Assembly (NCBI GenBank): GCA_963971405.1
Contig: OZ020487.1
Coordinates: 21,313,371 to 21,377,370 of the forward strand
DNA: 64,000 bases
From: Psococerastis gibbosa
Taxonomy: Eukaryota > Arthropoda > Insecta > Psocodea > Psocidae
Direction: 5' to 3'
Positions 10,922 through 23,200 of the stretch are shown piece after piece (the stretch's first letter is position 1; each line of letters starts with the position of its first letter). Under the pieces are notes generated by a model. That model made no database searches. It was not told the DNA's origin and saw only the letters and a list, made by a program, of their open reading frames with translations. The position numbers and the translations under genes were made by a program.

Positions 10922-13900
10922 CTTGCAAGTTAGCTTCTCGGTTCAGAAACCCCATCGACGTGAGTTGCTCAAGTTGCGCTCGATACCTTTCTTCTGGAGG
11001 TTGTGCAACTCCTTGAGGGCCTGCCATAGACATACTGGCAATCTGGAAAGCAAAATAAAGTAAACATAACCCAATCGAGACTGTGTAGAAGATAGCCTCA
11101 ATTGAAAGGGAAAGGAGCCATAGAGTTGAAATGTTATTCATGCCCAGGTCGTACATCGCTAATTTCAGGTAAAATGGTATAGACTAGCATAGTATTTTTA
11201 ACTGTGACATATCCGGCTGTTTAGGTAATAATAATAATATAGACAAAGAAGGCACGGGTACGTTTTTTTTCAACTAAAATACATCATCCCACCGAGAATG
11301 GCTATTTCAGAGGATCTCCTACGCAGAAAATTGGACCCCAAAATTAAATGCTTTTCATTTTTATTTCATTAACTCAGCAAGTTATTAAAAATTTGGCTCA
11401 TTTAAGTTGTAGATAACTACTTCGTGAAACATATAATCGGTTATTTTTACTTTTTGGTTTTGTATTTGTCCAAAAATCCTAGATTACGCCAAATTTTAGT
11501 CCTCACTGGTTTTTATCAAATAACTAAGGTAAGAAAAATTTAATATTTCCTATTATATGATGCATGAAGTATCTTCTACAACTTACATGAGCCAAATCTT
11601 TAATAACTTGCTTTGTTAATTAATTAAAAAACAGAAAGTCAATAAAAAAAACCAATTTTGGGGTGCTCATTTTCTACGTAGCATGTCCTCTTAACAGAAG
11701 TTCCTAAAATGCTCATTTCATGTTCAGACACGATAGTTCGATCAGGTGCAGTTTTTTAAAAGGTTTATTCAGATTAATTACCATTCGAGACATGAACTGT
11801 GAGAAGTTATCACCAGGTGGCGGAGGTGCAGAAGTGGTGATAGAACTAGGTGTTGTCGTGGCACCGGTGGTCGTGGGAGTAGAAGCAGGAGCTGCTGTTG
11901 ACTCTGTCGTTGTTGGTGTTGCAGTAGGAGAGAATGCTCCTAAGCCCATACTGTCATATAACAATCACAAGGTTATTGAGGTTAGTTTAAATGAGTATTC
12001 GTCTAATAAAAACCGAGCATCACAGTACTGTATCGAAATATGATACACAGTAAAATTTTGCAATTACCCAAGAAAATTCATCATATTTCACTGTCAATAA
12101 CGCCACAGTCAGGGAGTTATTTGCCATAATTGGTTTCCTATATTTTATACGTTAGTATGTTAGCAAAGCTTTGTGATGGTCGAAATTATTGATATAAAGT
12201 GTTCAATGGAATTTCACATTTTTATTTTAGTGGTTATCAATTCTCCGTTAACAGTTTAGTTCAGGGGCTAAAAAAACATGGTTCCATTTCCATGATAAAT
12301 GCTGTCTAACTTCAGGTTTGTTTTAGGCGCTAAGTAGAGTAACAAAACCGAAGAGGTTGTTTTCCAAATAACGGTTTTGGTTTTGAAGGAAATTATTTTT
12401 TCAATAAATTATGGACATTCCATGCCCCAATTCATTGTTCATCATGACATTATTGTTATCTCTTCCTCTCTTTTTCTTTTCTTCTCGATTTGATTTTAAC
12501 CATTTATTAATAATAATATGTTTTTGTTTTTTAGGTTAGCATGAAAACAAGACTTTATAGTCTTATTGTTCGCCTTTTGTTCATTTACAATGAAGTCGTT
12601 TTCATTTCATTATCATTATTGTGTAGTATTACGAGTATATTCACCTGTCAAATGTCCATTATAGACTCTACAATTGTGCCATCGATCAATCCAGTGCTTT
12701 AGGGCAGGGGAAATCGAGGCAGTCAAAATTTAACCCGAGTACAATTATTATTTATCATGGAAGTGCAGTACTCATAATTATCAATATATAAATAGGAAAG
12801 CATGTACGGGCTCACTCGTACCAGTTCGTTTAGAAAAAGAAAAATTGGACAAATCAGATGAAAGCGGGATCCGAGCCCAAGTCCTTGCCCCTACCTCAGT
12901 CCAGTATGTTATATATCCTTATATTATTAACTCAATGACTAACAAGTGTTTGATTTTTATAATCTCTTCACTGTAGAGTCACATCCGCAGAGTTGAAACC
13001 TACGATCATTATCAATAATGTGATTGTACCTGTTGGCATAATTCGGAGCGGCAGATCGCAGCTGTTCAACACCTTGCTGAATTTGCATAATAGCGCTGAG
13101 AGCCTGGGGATTCGACATTAAATTCATGACCTCAGGGTTTTGCAACTGCTGCAACATGACGGGCATCATCCCGCGCATCTGGTCCATCATTTGTGGGTTG
13201 TTGGCAAACATGGGATTCGCCGATAGGACTCGCTCAGCCATGGCTGGATCAGCCGAAAAAGCTTGTAACATACTCTGCAATCATAACAGTTCGTAAGCAA
13301 AATGTCGGTGTTAATTGACAATTTTCCCATAGAAATAATAGGGGTCTTCACAGTGTTGGTGTTATCGAGTTAGATGTGCTATCCAAGTTAACACACAATC
13401 GTGAGTGGACCTCGGGAGTGAGTTATCATGCTACATCGAAAATATTTAAAAGAGTAAACAACGTGGTAGTAGTCAGACGCTCGTGCAACGGTTTTAAAGA
13501 AAGTGGCAGAACTCTATTCTAGTGCCACATTTGTTTTTTTGTTCATTTTGGTTATTATAATTTTAAGTATTTACGGTAATTGCTTGTGACATAATAAATA
13601 ATACAAATAAATGTAAATACCACAACATTTTAAACACGTGTTCAAATCAATCTCCAAAAACGAAGATGGCGGCTGTAAACTTGAGCTATCGATCGCAATT
13701 CGCAGTGCTATCTAAATAACACGTTAACCAACTTGAAGGTGCGTTTATGATAGCACGCTGGTTAGCTTGGTTATCGGTGTGTTAACTTAACTTGATATAG
13801 CACACTTAACTAGGTATTATTTAATAAATTGTAGTATTATATGGTTAATATAACACTGACATTAAATTAACTTCTGTTAACTAGGTATTACTTGATAGCA

Positions 13901-16900
13901 CGAACACTGTGAAGACCCCTAATGTAAAAACAATGTGGCAAAATCCTCCTTTGATTTGATAGGCTTTCATCACCATCATCATCAGTAATCAGCTCCAGTC
14001 ACTGGGATGAGAGTTGTGAGCCTCCCCCATGTTGTACGTTGTTGTAATTTTTGAAGGACGTTTTATGGACCCAGGCCCATAGGTCGCTTGTCCAATACCA
14101 ACGACCCCATTGAATTCGGACATTATTTGTACTGTTTCCGTTTGGAATTTTCGCCATTGGCAAACAGGTATACGTTCTCGATGTCAACCTACACCGGCTA
14201 CAAGCGATAATCGACAAGCTGAGGCAAGCTTACTCTTGACGAAACGCAAACAGTGGAAAGCATAAGTTAACCAAGTACAGATACGAGTCGAGCCTCCCCC
14301 ATTCTCTCCACTTTTGCTTATTCATCACTTCCTCTGGTACCAGTCCCACACTTCTTCCTTAGTCTCCATCTTCTTCGTTTTCCCTCCATTTCTTCCTCTG
14401 GCCATTTCCTGACGCACCAGCTGCTATCCATTCGCTTTAGGTGTTCGAACCCTTGCAAGTCTCATTTTTCGCTATCCTCTCCCCGAACGGTTTTTCCACA
14501 ACCCACTCTCACCTCATCACTTCATTTCTAATCCTATCTCTTCTTGTCCTGTCTCCATCAATTTTTAATAATATGTGACAAATCTGTGGTTTCTAATTTT
14601 AATTTATTAAGCTAACTGCTAAGGAGTCTTGTATGCTGCGGTATTGTAACACGGGGGTGCTGTATGATGCGGTATGGTAAAAGTAATAAATTGAACATTT
14701 TAAGGCGGGGTTTCCACATACGTCAATGGTCAATGGTAAATGTGATATTGATGTTTTAGCAGACATTAAAGACATACTAAAAATGTCTGCTACCACGTCA
14801 AAACCATATTTACCATTGACCATTAACGTACGTGGAAACCCCGCCTAAGTACATTTTAATGGAAACTGACCTGCGTATATGGGGCCGACATCATATTTTG
14901 CATTAGTTGAGGATGTTCCGTCATCTGTTGCATCAGACTAGCCATATTTGGTGGATTGAGGGGGCCTACGCCCGGGGCTGCGGGGCGTCCCCCAGCCGGA
15001 GCAGTGGTGCTTCCAGTTCCCCCCCACGGATTTGGTAAAGGAGCTCTGTTTTCAGTACCCTGCTGTGGGTTATTTCCCCCTAAAAAAAATGTAATTAGAA
15101 AGGCTTCAACAGCTGGTGTCATCTCGCAGCAGTAAGTGCAGCATAATTGTAGTAGAAATTTGAGTATATACACTCTATTCTATTTTGCATCCTCTATTTT
15201 ATAAATGTTATAAATGACAGTGAAATATTCGCGTAAGAACAGAAGACTCTTCTCCACGAGAAAGGGCCGCCACACAATTCCGGCCCTGCTATGCTGCCAA
15301 CGGCCTCACCAAGTTGATTCAATGAGAGCAGAGCATGTTTCAAACTGCGGTAAACCTGGTAGTGTGCAAAGCGTTGGCAGGGGTGGGACATGATAACGCG
15401 CTGAGACTATACCAGTCAGTCCTACGTGCGTGTCGAGTCCTGGTCACCTCCGATTTAATCGTGTGACTTTACCATGTTCCCCAAGTGGTTCGGAATCCAC
15501 TATAATCAGAAGGTCCACCCTGTCAGTCAACTCCCTGTCCCCCGAGGTGAAGGAGTCTGTCCTTAGTGTACCACAAGTTGACAAACAGACTCACTCCCCC
15601 CGCCAGACTGAGAGGGTTGCTTCAAACAGAAATTCTAAAAGCAGGCGTTGGAAACAACAGCGCTCTGCCTTTATTAATGATATCTGCTACCACGTCACCG
15701 TATGTGTATTTTGCAATTAGAGGTCGGTGGATACCGCGCCTTAACGGGAGCCTCATAAGGGATATTATAGCCCGTAACATTCCAGTTAATATATCTCTAT
15801 GGTCTCACCTGAGTTACCGGATGAGGCTGTGGAGTATGGGTTACTTGTCATCGAACTGGCCGCATTGAGCATGGGCTCTTGAATATCTCTGTACATGCGA
15901 GTGAGGGCGTTGTACCCCCCGGGGATGGACTCAAGATTGGACATGGCTCTGTCGTGCGACCTCATCAGCTCTTGCAACATGGACGGATTTCTCGCCAGCT
16001 CCATTGTCTGCCGCAATAGCTCGGGGTTGTTTAACATGTGAGAAATCTCCGGGTTCCTCTGAAAAGTGAATAATTATCCAAATTTTATGCTATTGCCTTA
16101 CTGCAGCCCTATTCTGGCGATTTGGGATTAACGTAACACCGGGGTTATTTTTTATTATTCAATTGTTTTAAACAAATGAGTGCAAAATGCGCGGAAAATT
16201 CAAATTGATTAATTGATCCTCGTCTATAAGTTTGGTACGTTTTCAATTTTTCCCTCCCTTAGATGTAGACACATTACATTAATTAAAATTCTTATATTAT
16301 TTAAAAATTCTACGTGTACATTTTAATGTTTATTAGTATTTCCTTCAATTATAAAACAATGCAACCCTTTTTCCAATTATTTATTAATGTTAATTTCCCG
16401 CGCATATTTTAACACCATCATGTAACACCTTACTATAACGGCATTAAAAATAAACCCCAGTGTTACGTTAATCCCAAATCGATGTAATAGGGCTACTGGA
16501 GACTAGCGCAGCCTTTCTCCTGAACATGAAAGTTTAGGGCATTATGTATACATGCATACTGTCGTCTAACGACATGATGTGCCTGACCCATGACGTTGTA
16601 AACCCTTCGCAAGCTGCAGCGACCTACTGACTACGATCATAGGCCAGACATACAGCTCTGAGCTGGATTTGATCATTTGTAATTGCTGTATATACAGATA
16701 TTATATCTTATCCTAGCTAATCAAATATTACAGATTATTATTATTATAATAGATATTGTTAGTGGTTTTGGACTGAAGCTTTAGGGGTAACATTTTTTTA
16801 AGAGTTGGCAACCGTGACAGCTGACACACCATTTCCAGGAAGCTTCAAGCTAGCCTTCTCGACCTCACTATCTTCTGATGGCTACGGTGATTCAAAAGTG

Positions 16901-19744
16901 CGGTCACTTTTAAACCGTCTTCCTTGAAGTGATTTTAATGTTGCTCATTGTTATATTTTTACCGTTCAGATCGCATGGAGAACTTATTCAATAGTTAACA
17001 TTATTTACAAAAAAATATCAGTATAATCCGAGAAGTGCATGAAACAGACGCAATTAAGTGACACTAGATAACTTAATATTATTAAAGTCACTCAGCCAGA
17101 TTTGCCAAATTTTCAATTCGTTTTCCAACGATAATGTTCTGAATGTTGCTGTGTTATGGACGATTACTTCATACATTCGCACTCTTGAGAATTTTTAAAT
17201 TCACTTGCAGATGTGATACTTATTTAGTAATTCTTTACACAATAAAAGAGTAGGCTCAGGGCAATAATTAATTTAACCGGATTACTACTTTTATAAAAGG
17301 TAAAATGTTGCGGGAGGCCTGAGAATGGTGACTTAAGATAAATCTGTGGTCTTGTAAGGAGGAGACCGGGGCCCGCGGTGATGATTTGGAGAGTAAAGGA
17401 CACATTAGGGGGCTACACCGAAACCCACGCAACAAAATAACTTATAAAGTAAGGAATAGAAAGATATAAATTATGCAAAGTATAAACGGGATCGAATTGC
17501 AGACTGCCGGAAGGCGGGGAAATGTTACAGCAAGTCAAGTTATTACTTTCTTTAGTAGTAGCTTTAAATCTACCACCATTAGTACGTAACATAGACACTT
17601 GAGGGAAAAGAAAGAACTTACCTCCATTAATTCTTGCATCTGCGGGTTAGAAGTAATAAGATTTCGCATGGTATCTGGGTCGCTCATCAAGTTCCTCACC
17701 ATTGGGTTGTCCATGACCTGTCTAAGAGCTTCCGGATTCGACAGCAACTCCCTTTGCATTCGTTGCTGCAATTCCATAAAGTTAGCAGACCCCATTCCCA
17801 TAGCATCTAACCCTCCAAGACCTCCGAGTGTCCCAAGCCCAAATGGAGTGGCACCTATGTCAGCTGCAAGATTTCAATAAGTAAATCAATAGTTTAATCA
17901 GTATAAGTATCACATATTACAAAAAGGTAAGGGGTACCTGCACATTCATAACATTAACAACGACTACAACATTTGAATTTCAAGCAAATCGTTAGAGCCG
18001 GTTTTTGAGATAATTTTTTTTTTTTTAGTTTTTTGACCTCAAAATTTAGGTATATGCCGTAATAAAAAATTGTCCCCAGGAATGATTTTTGTGAACCTTC
18101 AACCTACATGCCAAATTTCATTAAAATCTAGCGGATAGTTTAACTACAAATCGACGTTCAGACAGACGTTTCGTAAAAACCACTTTTTTGGTTTGTGGGA
18201 CCTCAAAACGTGTTAATCCAATGAAATTCCGAAATCAAATATTTCGACCTGCACAAAGCTTTCGTAATAGTGAAGAACCAGTAGAATCCGGGCTGATGGG
18301 CCGTGGTCGAAGCACAGCCCCTGCCCAGTCACTCGCTACGGAGCCACCGAGGTACAACGTTCGAAGTCTACACAGTGCCACTGAAGATGTCGACCGCAGA
18401 TGTTGACGAAACGTTTGGAAGTTCACTTTCATTTCGACCATGGCCCATCAGCCCGGATTCTACTGGTTCTTCATTCGACTACGCCCGTGAAAGCCTTTGC
18501 AGTTACATTTTCCTTAGTTATACTACGAATAAATATGGACTCTACTACCGAATAAGTATAACTGAAAATATTCAAAACGACAAATAAGTCATTACCTGGT
18601 TGGCGAGGAGCAGCTGCAGATGTAGGCGCATCTGAACCCCGAGTGCTCTGTTTTATAACTAAATGAATAGTTACACCGTCTTTTATGTTATGAACTTGCA
18701 GTGACTCATGGTCTTTCATAATCTTCCCAGCAAAAATCAGGCATACTTGATCAGGTTCAGCGTTAAACTTTTTTGCCACCTGTTCTTTAAACTAAAATGT
18801 AAAAAAAAAAGTCAATAAATTATTAATTATTTTTTAAATAAGCCGACTATTAATAGCATAATTGAGACTTTTAATGTGCAAAACAGATGGCTAATCCTAA
18901 CTTTTGAGAAGGAAATTTTTATCTTATTAGTTAGAAAAATAAAAATGCTTAAAATCTCTCCGTTTACGTTTAAAGCAATCGTAAGTTTAGGTACCCTTTT
19001 TAAATTGTATTGTCTGTAATACAGATATATCAAAATGAAACAACAATACAGACTCTGTATTGTTGTTTCATTTTCATTATGTTGTTGTTGTTGATCATGG
19101 TAGCAGCAGCTGCTAATTTGTTGACGGCAACATCATCAACTTCTCATCTTCTAAACATTTTTGATCTTCTTCCTCAGGGCAACTTTAAATTTCGCAACCT
19201 CGGTTATGTTCTTCAGTTCGTAACTCAGTTGATTGTATTTTATATTTCAGAAAATAGAAGTAATCGAGCATAATACAACAGTCAACAGTTGTTAGTGCTG
19301 CGTCATCGCAAATATTGCAGCTTTTATATGTTCCAACAGGTCGGCTTCACCAGGTTCAACCAAAAGACTATGTATTTGACACAGAGCGATAACCCGGTGG
19401 GTACTAAACTGTTGTATATGAAGTGTAACATTAATCGAAAATTACTTCATTAATTAGCTTTAATTGAATCCTAACAAATAGAATATTAAGAATTGATGCA
19501 ATGCAAAAAAAAAATTAATAATCTCTATCTACTTGTCAAAGATGATTCATGACAATTGGTAGTTGTGAAATAGTCGAGTGAAGTTTACTGCCAGATGAGG
19601 CTGATTCTGATTGGGTTTTAAGCTAAAGTTGTAGGTACTTACATCAACAACGGATGCATTTTCTTCGCATTCTATCGTTTGCTTTTCTTTGGGGGTTTTT
19701 ACATTTACAGTAATTTTTTTTCCAGTCTCTTGCCCTTCCGCCAT
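10922..19744 (-). CDS. Ubqn: Ubiquilin (UBL-STI1-UBA proteasome shuttle), 3' end missing
   Basis: Ubiquilin carries ubiquitylated clients to the proteasome and chaperones membrane proteins in the cytosol. Eight coding exons join in frame with GT-AG borders: 19643-19744, 18596-18791, 17622-17863, 15809-16058, 14871-15079, 13030-13274, 11782-11950 and 10922-11042, about 511 residues. Exon 1 starts at the ATG ([18 protein letters not shown]) and with exon 2 forms the ubiquitin-like domain (about residues 8-80). Exons 3-6 hold STI1-type repeats rich in NP, M and Q (for example [15 protein letters not shown]). A Pro/Gly/Thr linker follows in exons 5 and 7. Exon 8 gives the start of the UBA domain ([20 protein letters not shown]) and stops in phase 1 at a good donor. 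The expected last 20 or so UBA residues were not found down to position 1, so the final exon is either beyond the left edge or missed. Introns hold several MITEs. Identity is certain; the terminal exon is open. Confidence 0.95.
11311..11690. mobile_element. Diverged TTAA-family MITE, copy 5
   Basis: It shares TTTGGCTCATTTAAGTTGTAG, GATGCATGAAGTA and ATGAGCCAAATC with the family, but its ends are eroded. TTAA remains only on the right. It lies in the ubiquilin intron between exons 7 and 8. Confidence 0.6.
12170..12860. repeat. Dispersed repeat, copy of 5965-6400
   Basis: Shares TGATGGTCGAAAT, AGAGTAACAAAACCGA, ATAAATAGGAAAGCATGTACGGG and neighbouring blocks with 5965-6400. It contains the inverted GGCGAAC...CTTTATAG piece at 12530-12610. 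Non-coding, in the ubiquilin intron between exons 6 and 7. Confidence 0.6.
13341..13919. mobile_element. TA-flanked MITE with AGATGGCGGC segment
   Basis: Ends GGGGTCTTCACAGTGTTGG and CGAACACTGTGAAGACCCC, TA on both sides, about 579 bp. It carries AACAACGTGGTAGTAGTC and AAGATGGCGGCTG, and an embedded fragment of the ATTGTAGTATTATATGG family. It lies in the ubiquilin intron between exons 5 and 6. A second copy without the outer ends is at 23511-23976. Confidence 0.8.
13985..14560 (-). pseudogene. Dead LINE fragment
   Basis: On the minus strand [12 protein letters not shown] is followed by a stop and then degraded sequence ending in a gene-poor 3' part. The motif is typical of the region before the LGHVxRM box of insect non-LTR polymerases. 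The 3' part shares CTCGATGTCAACC and ACTCGTATCTGTACTTGGTT with 57580-57890. Confidence 0.5.
14704..14845. mobile_element. Hairpin MITE 25 bp from ubiquilin exon 5
   Basis: 142 bp, starts GGCGGGGTTTCC, arms ATACGTCAATGGTCAATGG, right-hand core CTGCTACCACGTC, TAA on both sides. It lies 25 bp beyond the donor of the ubiquilin exon at 14871-15079 without touching the splice site. Confidence 0.85.
15170..15560. repeat. Dispersed retroelement-like repeat
   Basis: It shares TCCTGGTCACCTCCGA, ATCGTGTGACTT and AAGTGGTTCGGAATCCACTA with 48060-48460, and CGAGAAAGGGCC with 23110-23270. The 48-kb copy ends in an AT-rich TTTA tail, so this is probably the 3' part of a non-LTR element or SINE. Confidence 0.65.
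15680..15743. mobile_element. Half copy of a core-family MITE
   Basis: Only the right half is present: CTGCTACCACGTCACC, then AGGTCGGTGGATACCGCGCC and TTA. The left half is replaced by LINE/SINE-like DNA, so the element is broken. Confidence 0.6.
16105..16494. mobile_element. MITE in ubiquilin intron between exons 3 and 4
   Basis: Ends AGCCCTATTCTGGCGATTTG and CAAATCGATGTAATAGGGCT; inside them GGGATTAACGTAACACCGGG is mirrored. The interior is AT-rich and non-coding, and no clear target duplication is seen. Confidence 0.75.
18272..18472. mobile_element. Inverted-repeat element in ubiquilin intron between exons 2 and 3
   Basis: Forty-base arms (GAAGAACCAGTAGAATCCGG... mirrored at 18433-18472) flank a GC-richer centre. 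Adjacent 17990-18240 is a dispersed AT-rich repeat also seen near 590-700. Confidence 0.7.
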
Positions 19745-20248
19745 TTTTGTTGAAAACGTGGTAGCAGAAAATTATCCACCACGACGAAACTAAAATGACG
19801 TGGTAAAAGGAAATTTAACGAAGTACTTTTTAATAATAAAAATAATAATAAACTAAAATAATTGCAAAGTTAATAATAATAAAATACAATTTGAATAAGT
19901 ATTCATCATTTTTATGAAAATTACCGCACTTGTTTTTATTTTTATTAGATATGGGAAATTTTAAATAATCGATCAAGGCGACAACAAAAATCAAATATCA
20001 AAAATCAAAATACCTGCTTTGGCACTGGCAATATGGCGACTATGGCGTTTTCTTTTTTTCATTTTATAAGTAAAATAAGCAATATAAAAGTTTGAACTTC
20101 CCGTAGAAGATAGCGAAAAGTTCTAAATCAAACGATTCTTATTAAAAAGTGTTACGCGTAACCTGTTAAGTCATTATGGTGGAAAGAGAAAAAATATACA
20201 TAGTTCAAATTCTTCGCAAAAGAAGACTGTACCCAGCGTAGAAGTATT
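19745..20248. promoter_or_regulatory. Shared divergent promoter of ubiquilin and the ear homologue
   Basis: About 500 bp separates the two start codons, which point away from each other, so both genes must start transcription here or use further upstream exons. The ubiquilin side holds two ACGTGGTA motifs: AACGTGGTAGCAGA about 11 bp upstream of its ATG, and TGACGTGGTAAAAG near 19795. The first matches the core of the hairpin MITEs elsewhere in the window. The middle is AT-rich. No TATA box or initiator could be assigned. Confidence 0.6.
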
Positions 20249-23200
20249 ATGGCATTTTCGGTGCGTTTATAAGTTATTTTGTTTGCTTGTTAACTTATTA
20301 TATAGCAATAGAAAAGTAAAATGCATCTGATAGTGTGTCTAAATTGTGTTAAATAATACACCATAACGTACTGATAGACTATTGGTTTGTGACATGATAA
20401 CTGCAAATTGGCGGTCCCTGTGGGGTATTCCTGTTCTCCCTATTTATACGCATACTCAGATCTGTTGCTGAAGATGCAATTTCAACTCATAATATGGTAA
20501 TTATTTTTTAACTAAAATTTCTTTTCTTAGTTTCTTCCCTATTTATAAAATATAACCTAAGTTATTGAAATTAATTAAGGGGCATGTTACTAAAATAATT
20601 TTATACTCAGTATTTAATAATTTGCATGCTTGTATGTATGTTTTGATCTTTATTTTTCTTGGAAGCGGAAAAGAAGCTGTGTATTGTAATATTTGACAAG
20701 GATCCTCATCGGCAACTTATACTAGGCTATATTATATTATATTTAACTTATGACATAATTTATAAAAAAATGACGTAATGTATGCCATATATGGTTCTAA
20801 CATTTAAATACATGATTGATTGATTGATTGATTGAACAAAACTAAAGGTAAAGGTTCAGTTTAGCTACCCCTCATAAAATCACAAAATTTGGTTCTATGT
20901 CGTTTATTTAGCTTTAAAGAAACCCATTTCGGAAAGAATTATAAGTCGGAAAAGTATAGTTTTTGAGTTAAAATTAAAATTAAAAAATTGCTCATGAAAT
21001 TTTTAAGGGAGGAACATTGGCAGAGGCATGTAAATAAGACAACCCTTGCTGAAAATATGAATTCCCTTGCAAATAGGATGTTTTCCTTTTATATTAAAAG
21101 CATTTTCATTCGACTTTTGATACAGCGGGGTAGCTAAACTAGACCTTTACCAAACTAAATATTGGGCTTATTAGTTCCGAATACAATCTTCGGTTATGGG
21201 TTTGAAAATAAATGTGGTAAAGGTATTTAGCGTAAGAGAACCCTATTTCTGAAAGAAAAAAAGAATCGGGGAAGCATAATTATTTACTTATAGCCCATTT
21301 CATATAGAATTTTTGCATTGGCAGATATGGGCACTAATTGCTTATGACAAATTTTATGGAAGGAACATGTCAAAAGCATGGAAATGAAGCAATCCTTGAT
21401 TAAAATATTAATTATTTTCCTATTTTCTGTCTTCATCAGAAGTTAAAATAACTACGAAATTGTATTTTAAAGTATACGTTTTTAGCCTAATTTTCGTTAT
21501 CGGACAGGTCAAAATTCTTTGAGGTGGTAAGTGGCAAAGGGCCCTTCTACAACCATGAATATTTTGAAGCCATTTAATATAATGCATAATTTTTTGTTTT
21601 AGAGTGTAAAGGTCCAGTTTGAAATTGGGCATGAAGCATCGCTGCGAAACAAACGTACCCCAGAAGGGTTTACTCATGATTGGGAAGTCTTCGTACGGGG
21701 TGCCGACAACACTGATATTCAGCATTTTGTGGAAAAGGTTGTATTTCACCTTCACGAAACGTTTCCTAAACCAAAACGTGGTAAGTTTACTCATACATTA
21801 CACATTCTAACGTTTATTTATAAAAATACACGGGTCTTGCCCATTTTTCATTTTTTAACATAAAACATTTTACATAACTAAGTAACTAAAATTAGCAAAT
21901 GAAAACTAAATTTAAAAATACAATTTATTGGTAAAGGTTAATGGCAATGGTGTAATATTATTTAACAAAGGGTTATGCTATGCTCCTCCAACCATTAGAA
22001 AAGCCCAGGGCCCTGCATATCAGGTTTCTCCGGAAAGATTAGGAGGGTAGGTCAAAAAGTCAATGTCTGAACCGCATTCAAACCCGTGTCAACCCTTAGG
22101 AAAGTACTAATAGTTACAAATCCAAGTATCTCGAAAATTACACCAGGAACTGTGTCTATGAAATACCCTGTGAATGTGATCGAAAAAACATATGAAACTT
22201 ATTTCTGTCACTAGCAGAAAGAGGTCAGGAACACTAACGGTGCGTTAGCCTAGGAGAAACTGAGAAATCGCATCTAGCAGGCCATACCTAGAATGAAGGT
22301 GGGACAAAGCAAGGATCATTCATAGGAAGACATGTCTCAAGCAGAGAAAGAAGGAACAGTTTGAATACAGATCCCATAAGCCAGCCCTGCATGACATTAG
22401 ACACGATATGCTAGCCATTGGTTAGGGAAAAGTGAAGTTCAAGTAGAAGTTTCAAACTAGTATACTCTATTGAGGGCCGTGGTTGAGTGGTCAGAGAGCT
22501 TGCATTTCAATCGGGATCAAGGGGATCGGATTTACTCAATCATTCAATGCCTTAGGCACTGGTAGTCCTGAAAGCCGCGACACCTAATGCCTTTGGCAGT
22601 GTTCTGGGGATTGCCGCACTTAGCTATGGGCCAGAAACAAAAAAGGGGCCCCCACAAAAAGCCGCCAAATACAAAACCGCAATAGATTAAAAGAACCTAA
22701 AGCAAATACAATAAAATATACATGTCGAAATTTTTGGCGGGAAATTTGAACGTACACGTGGCATTAATGATTAATCGTCTTACTCTATTCTATTCTGCAT
22801 CCTGAGTCTCTATTTTATAAATAATAATAATACGCATATATACTTCATTGTTTACAATTTTTGTAATTTCTGCGCTCCCTCGTGCCGTGAGGCGTGAGGG
22901 TCACGCATTATCATAGGCGGTTATTACACTGGAACCCGCAGTGCAATAGCCGCCAAATATAAGTGGTACAGCCATAAAAACTTACAACTTAAACGTTCAA
23001 CTATAATAGCATTACAAGTGATCTGAGTGCTATATTAGGCCTACGTATTGGAAAAGAATTTACAAACTATTAATAAGCAACACATTATGTCGGCTATTGG
23101 GTGATTTGTTTCATAGTGCTTAAGTGAGTGCTTTCAATTTGTTATGATAGTGGAATGTTCGCGTAAGGATATAAGACATTTCTACCCGAGAAAGGGCCCC

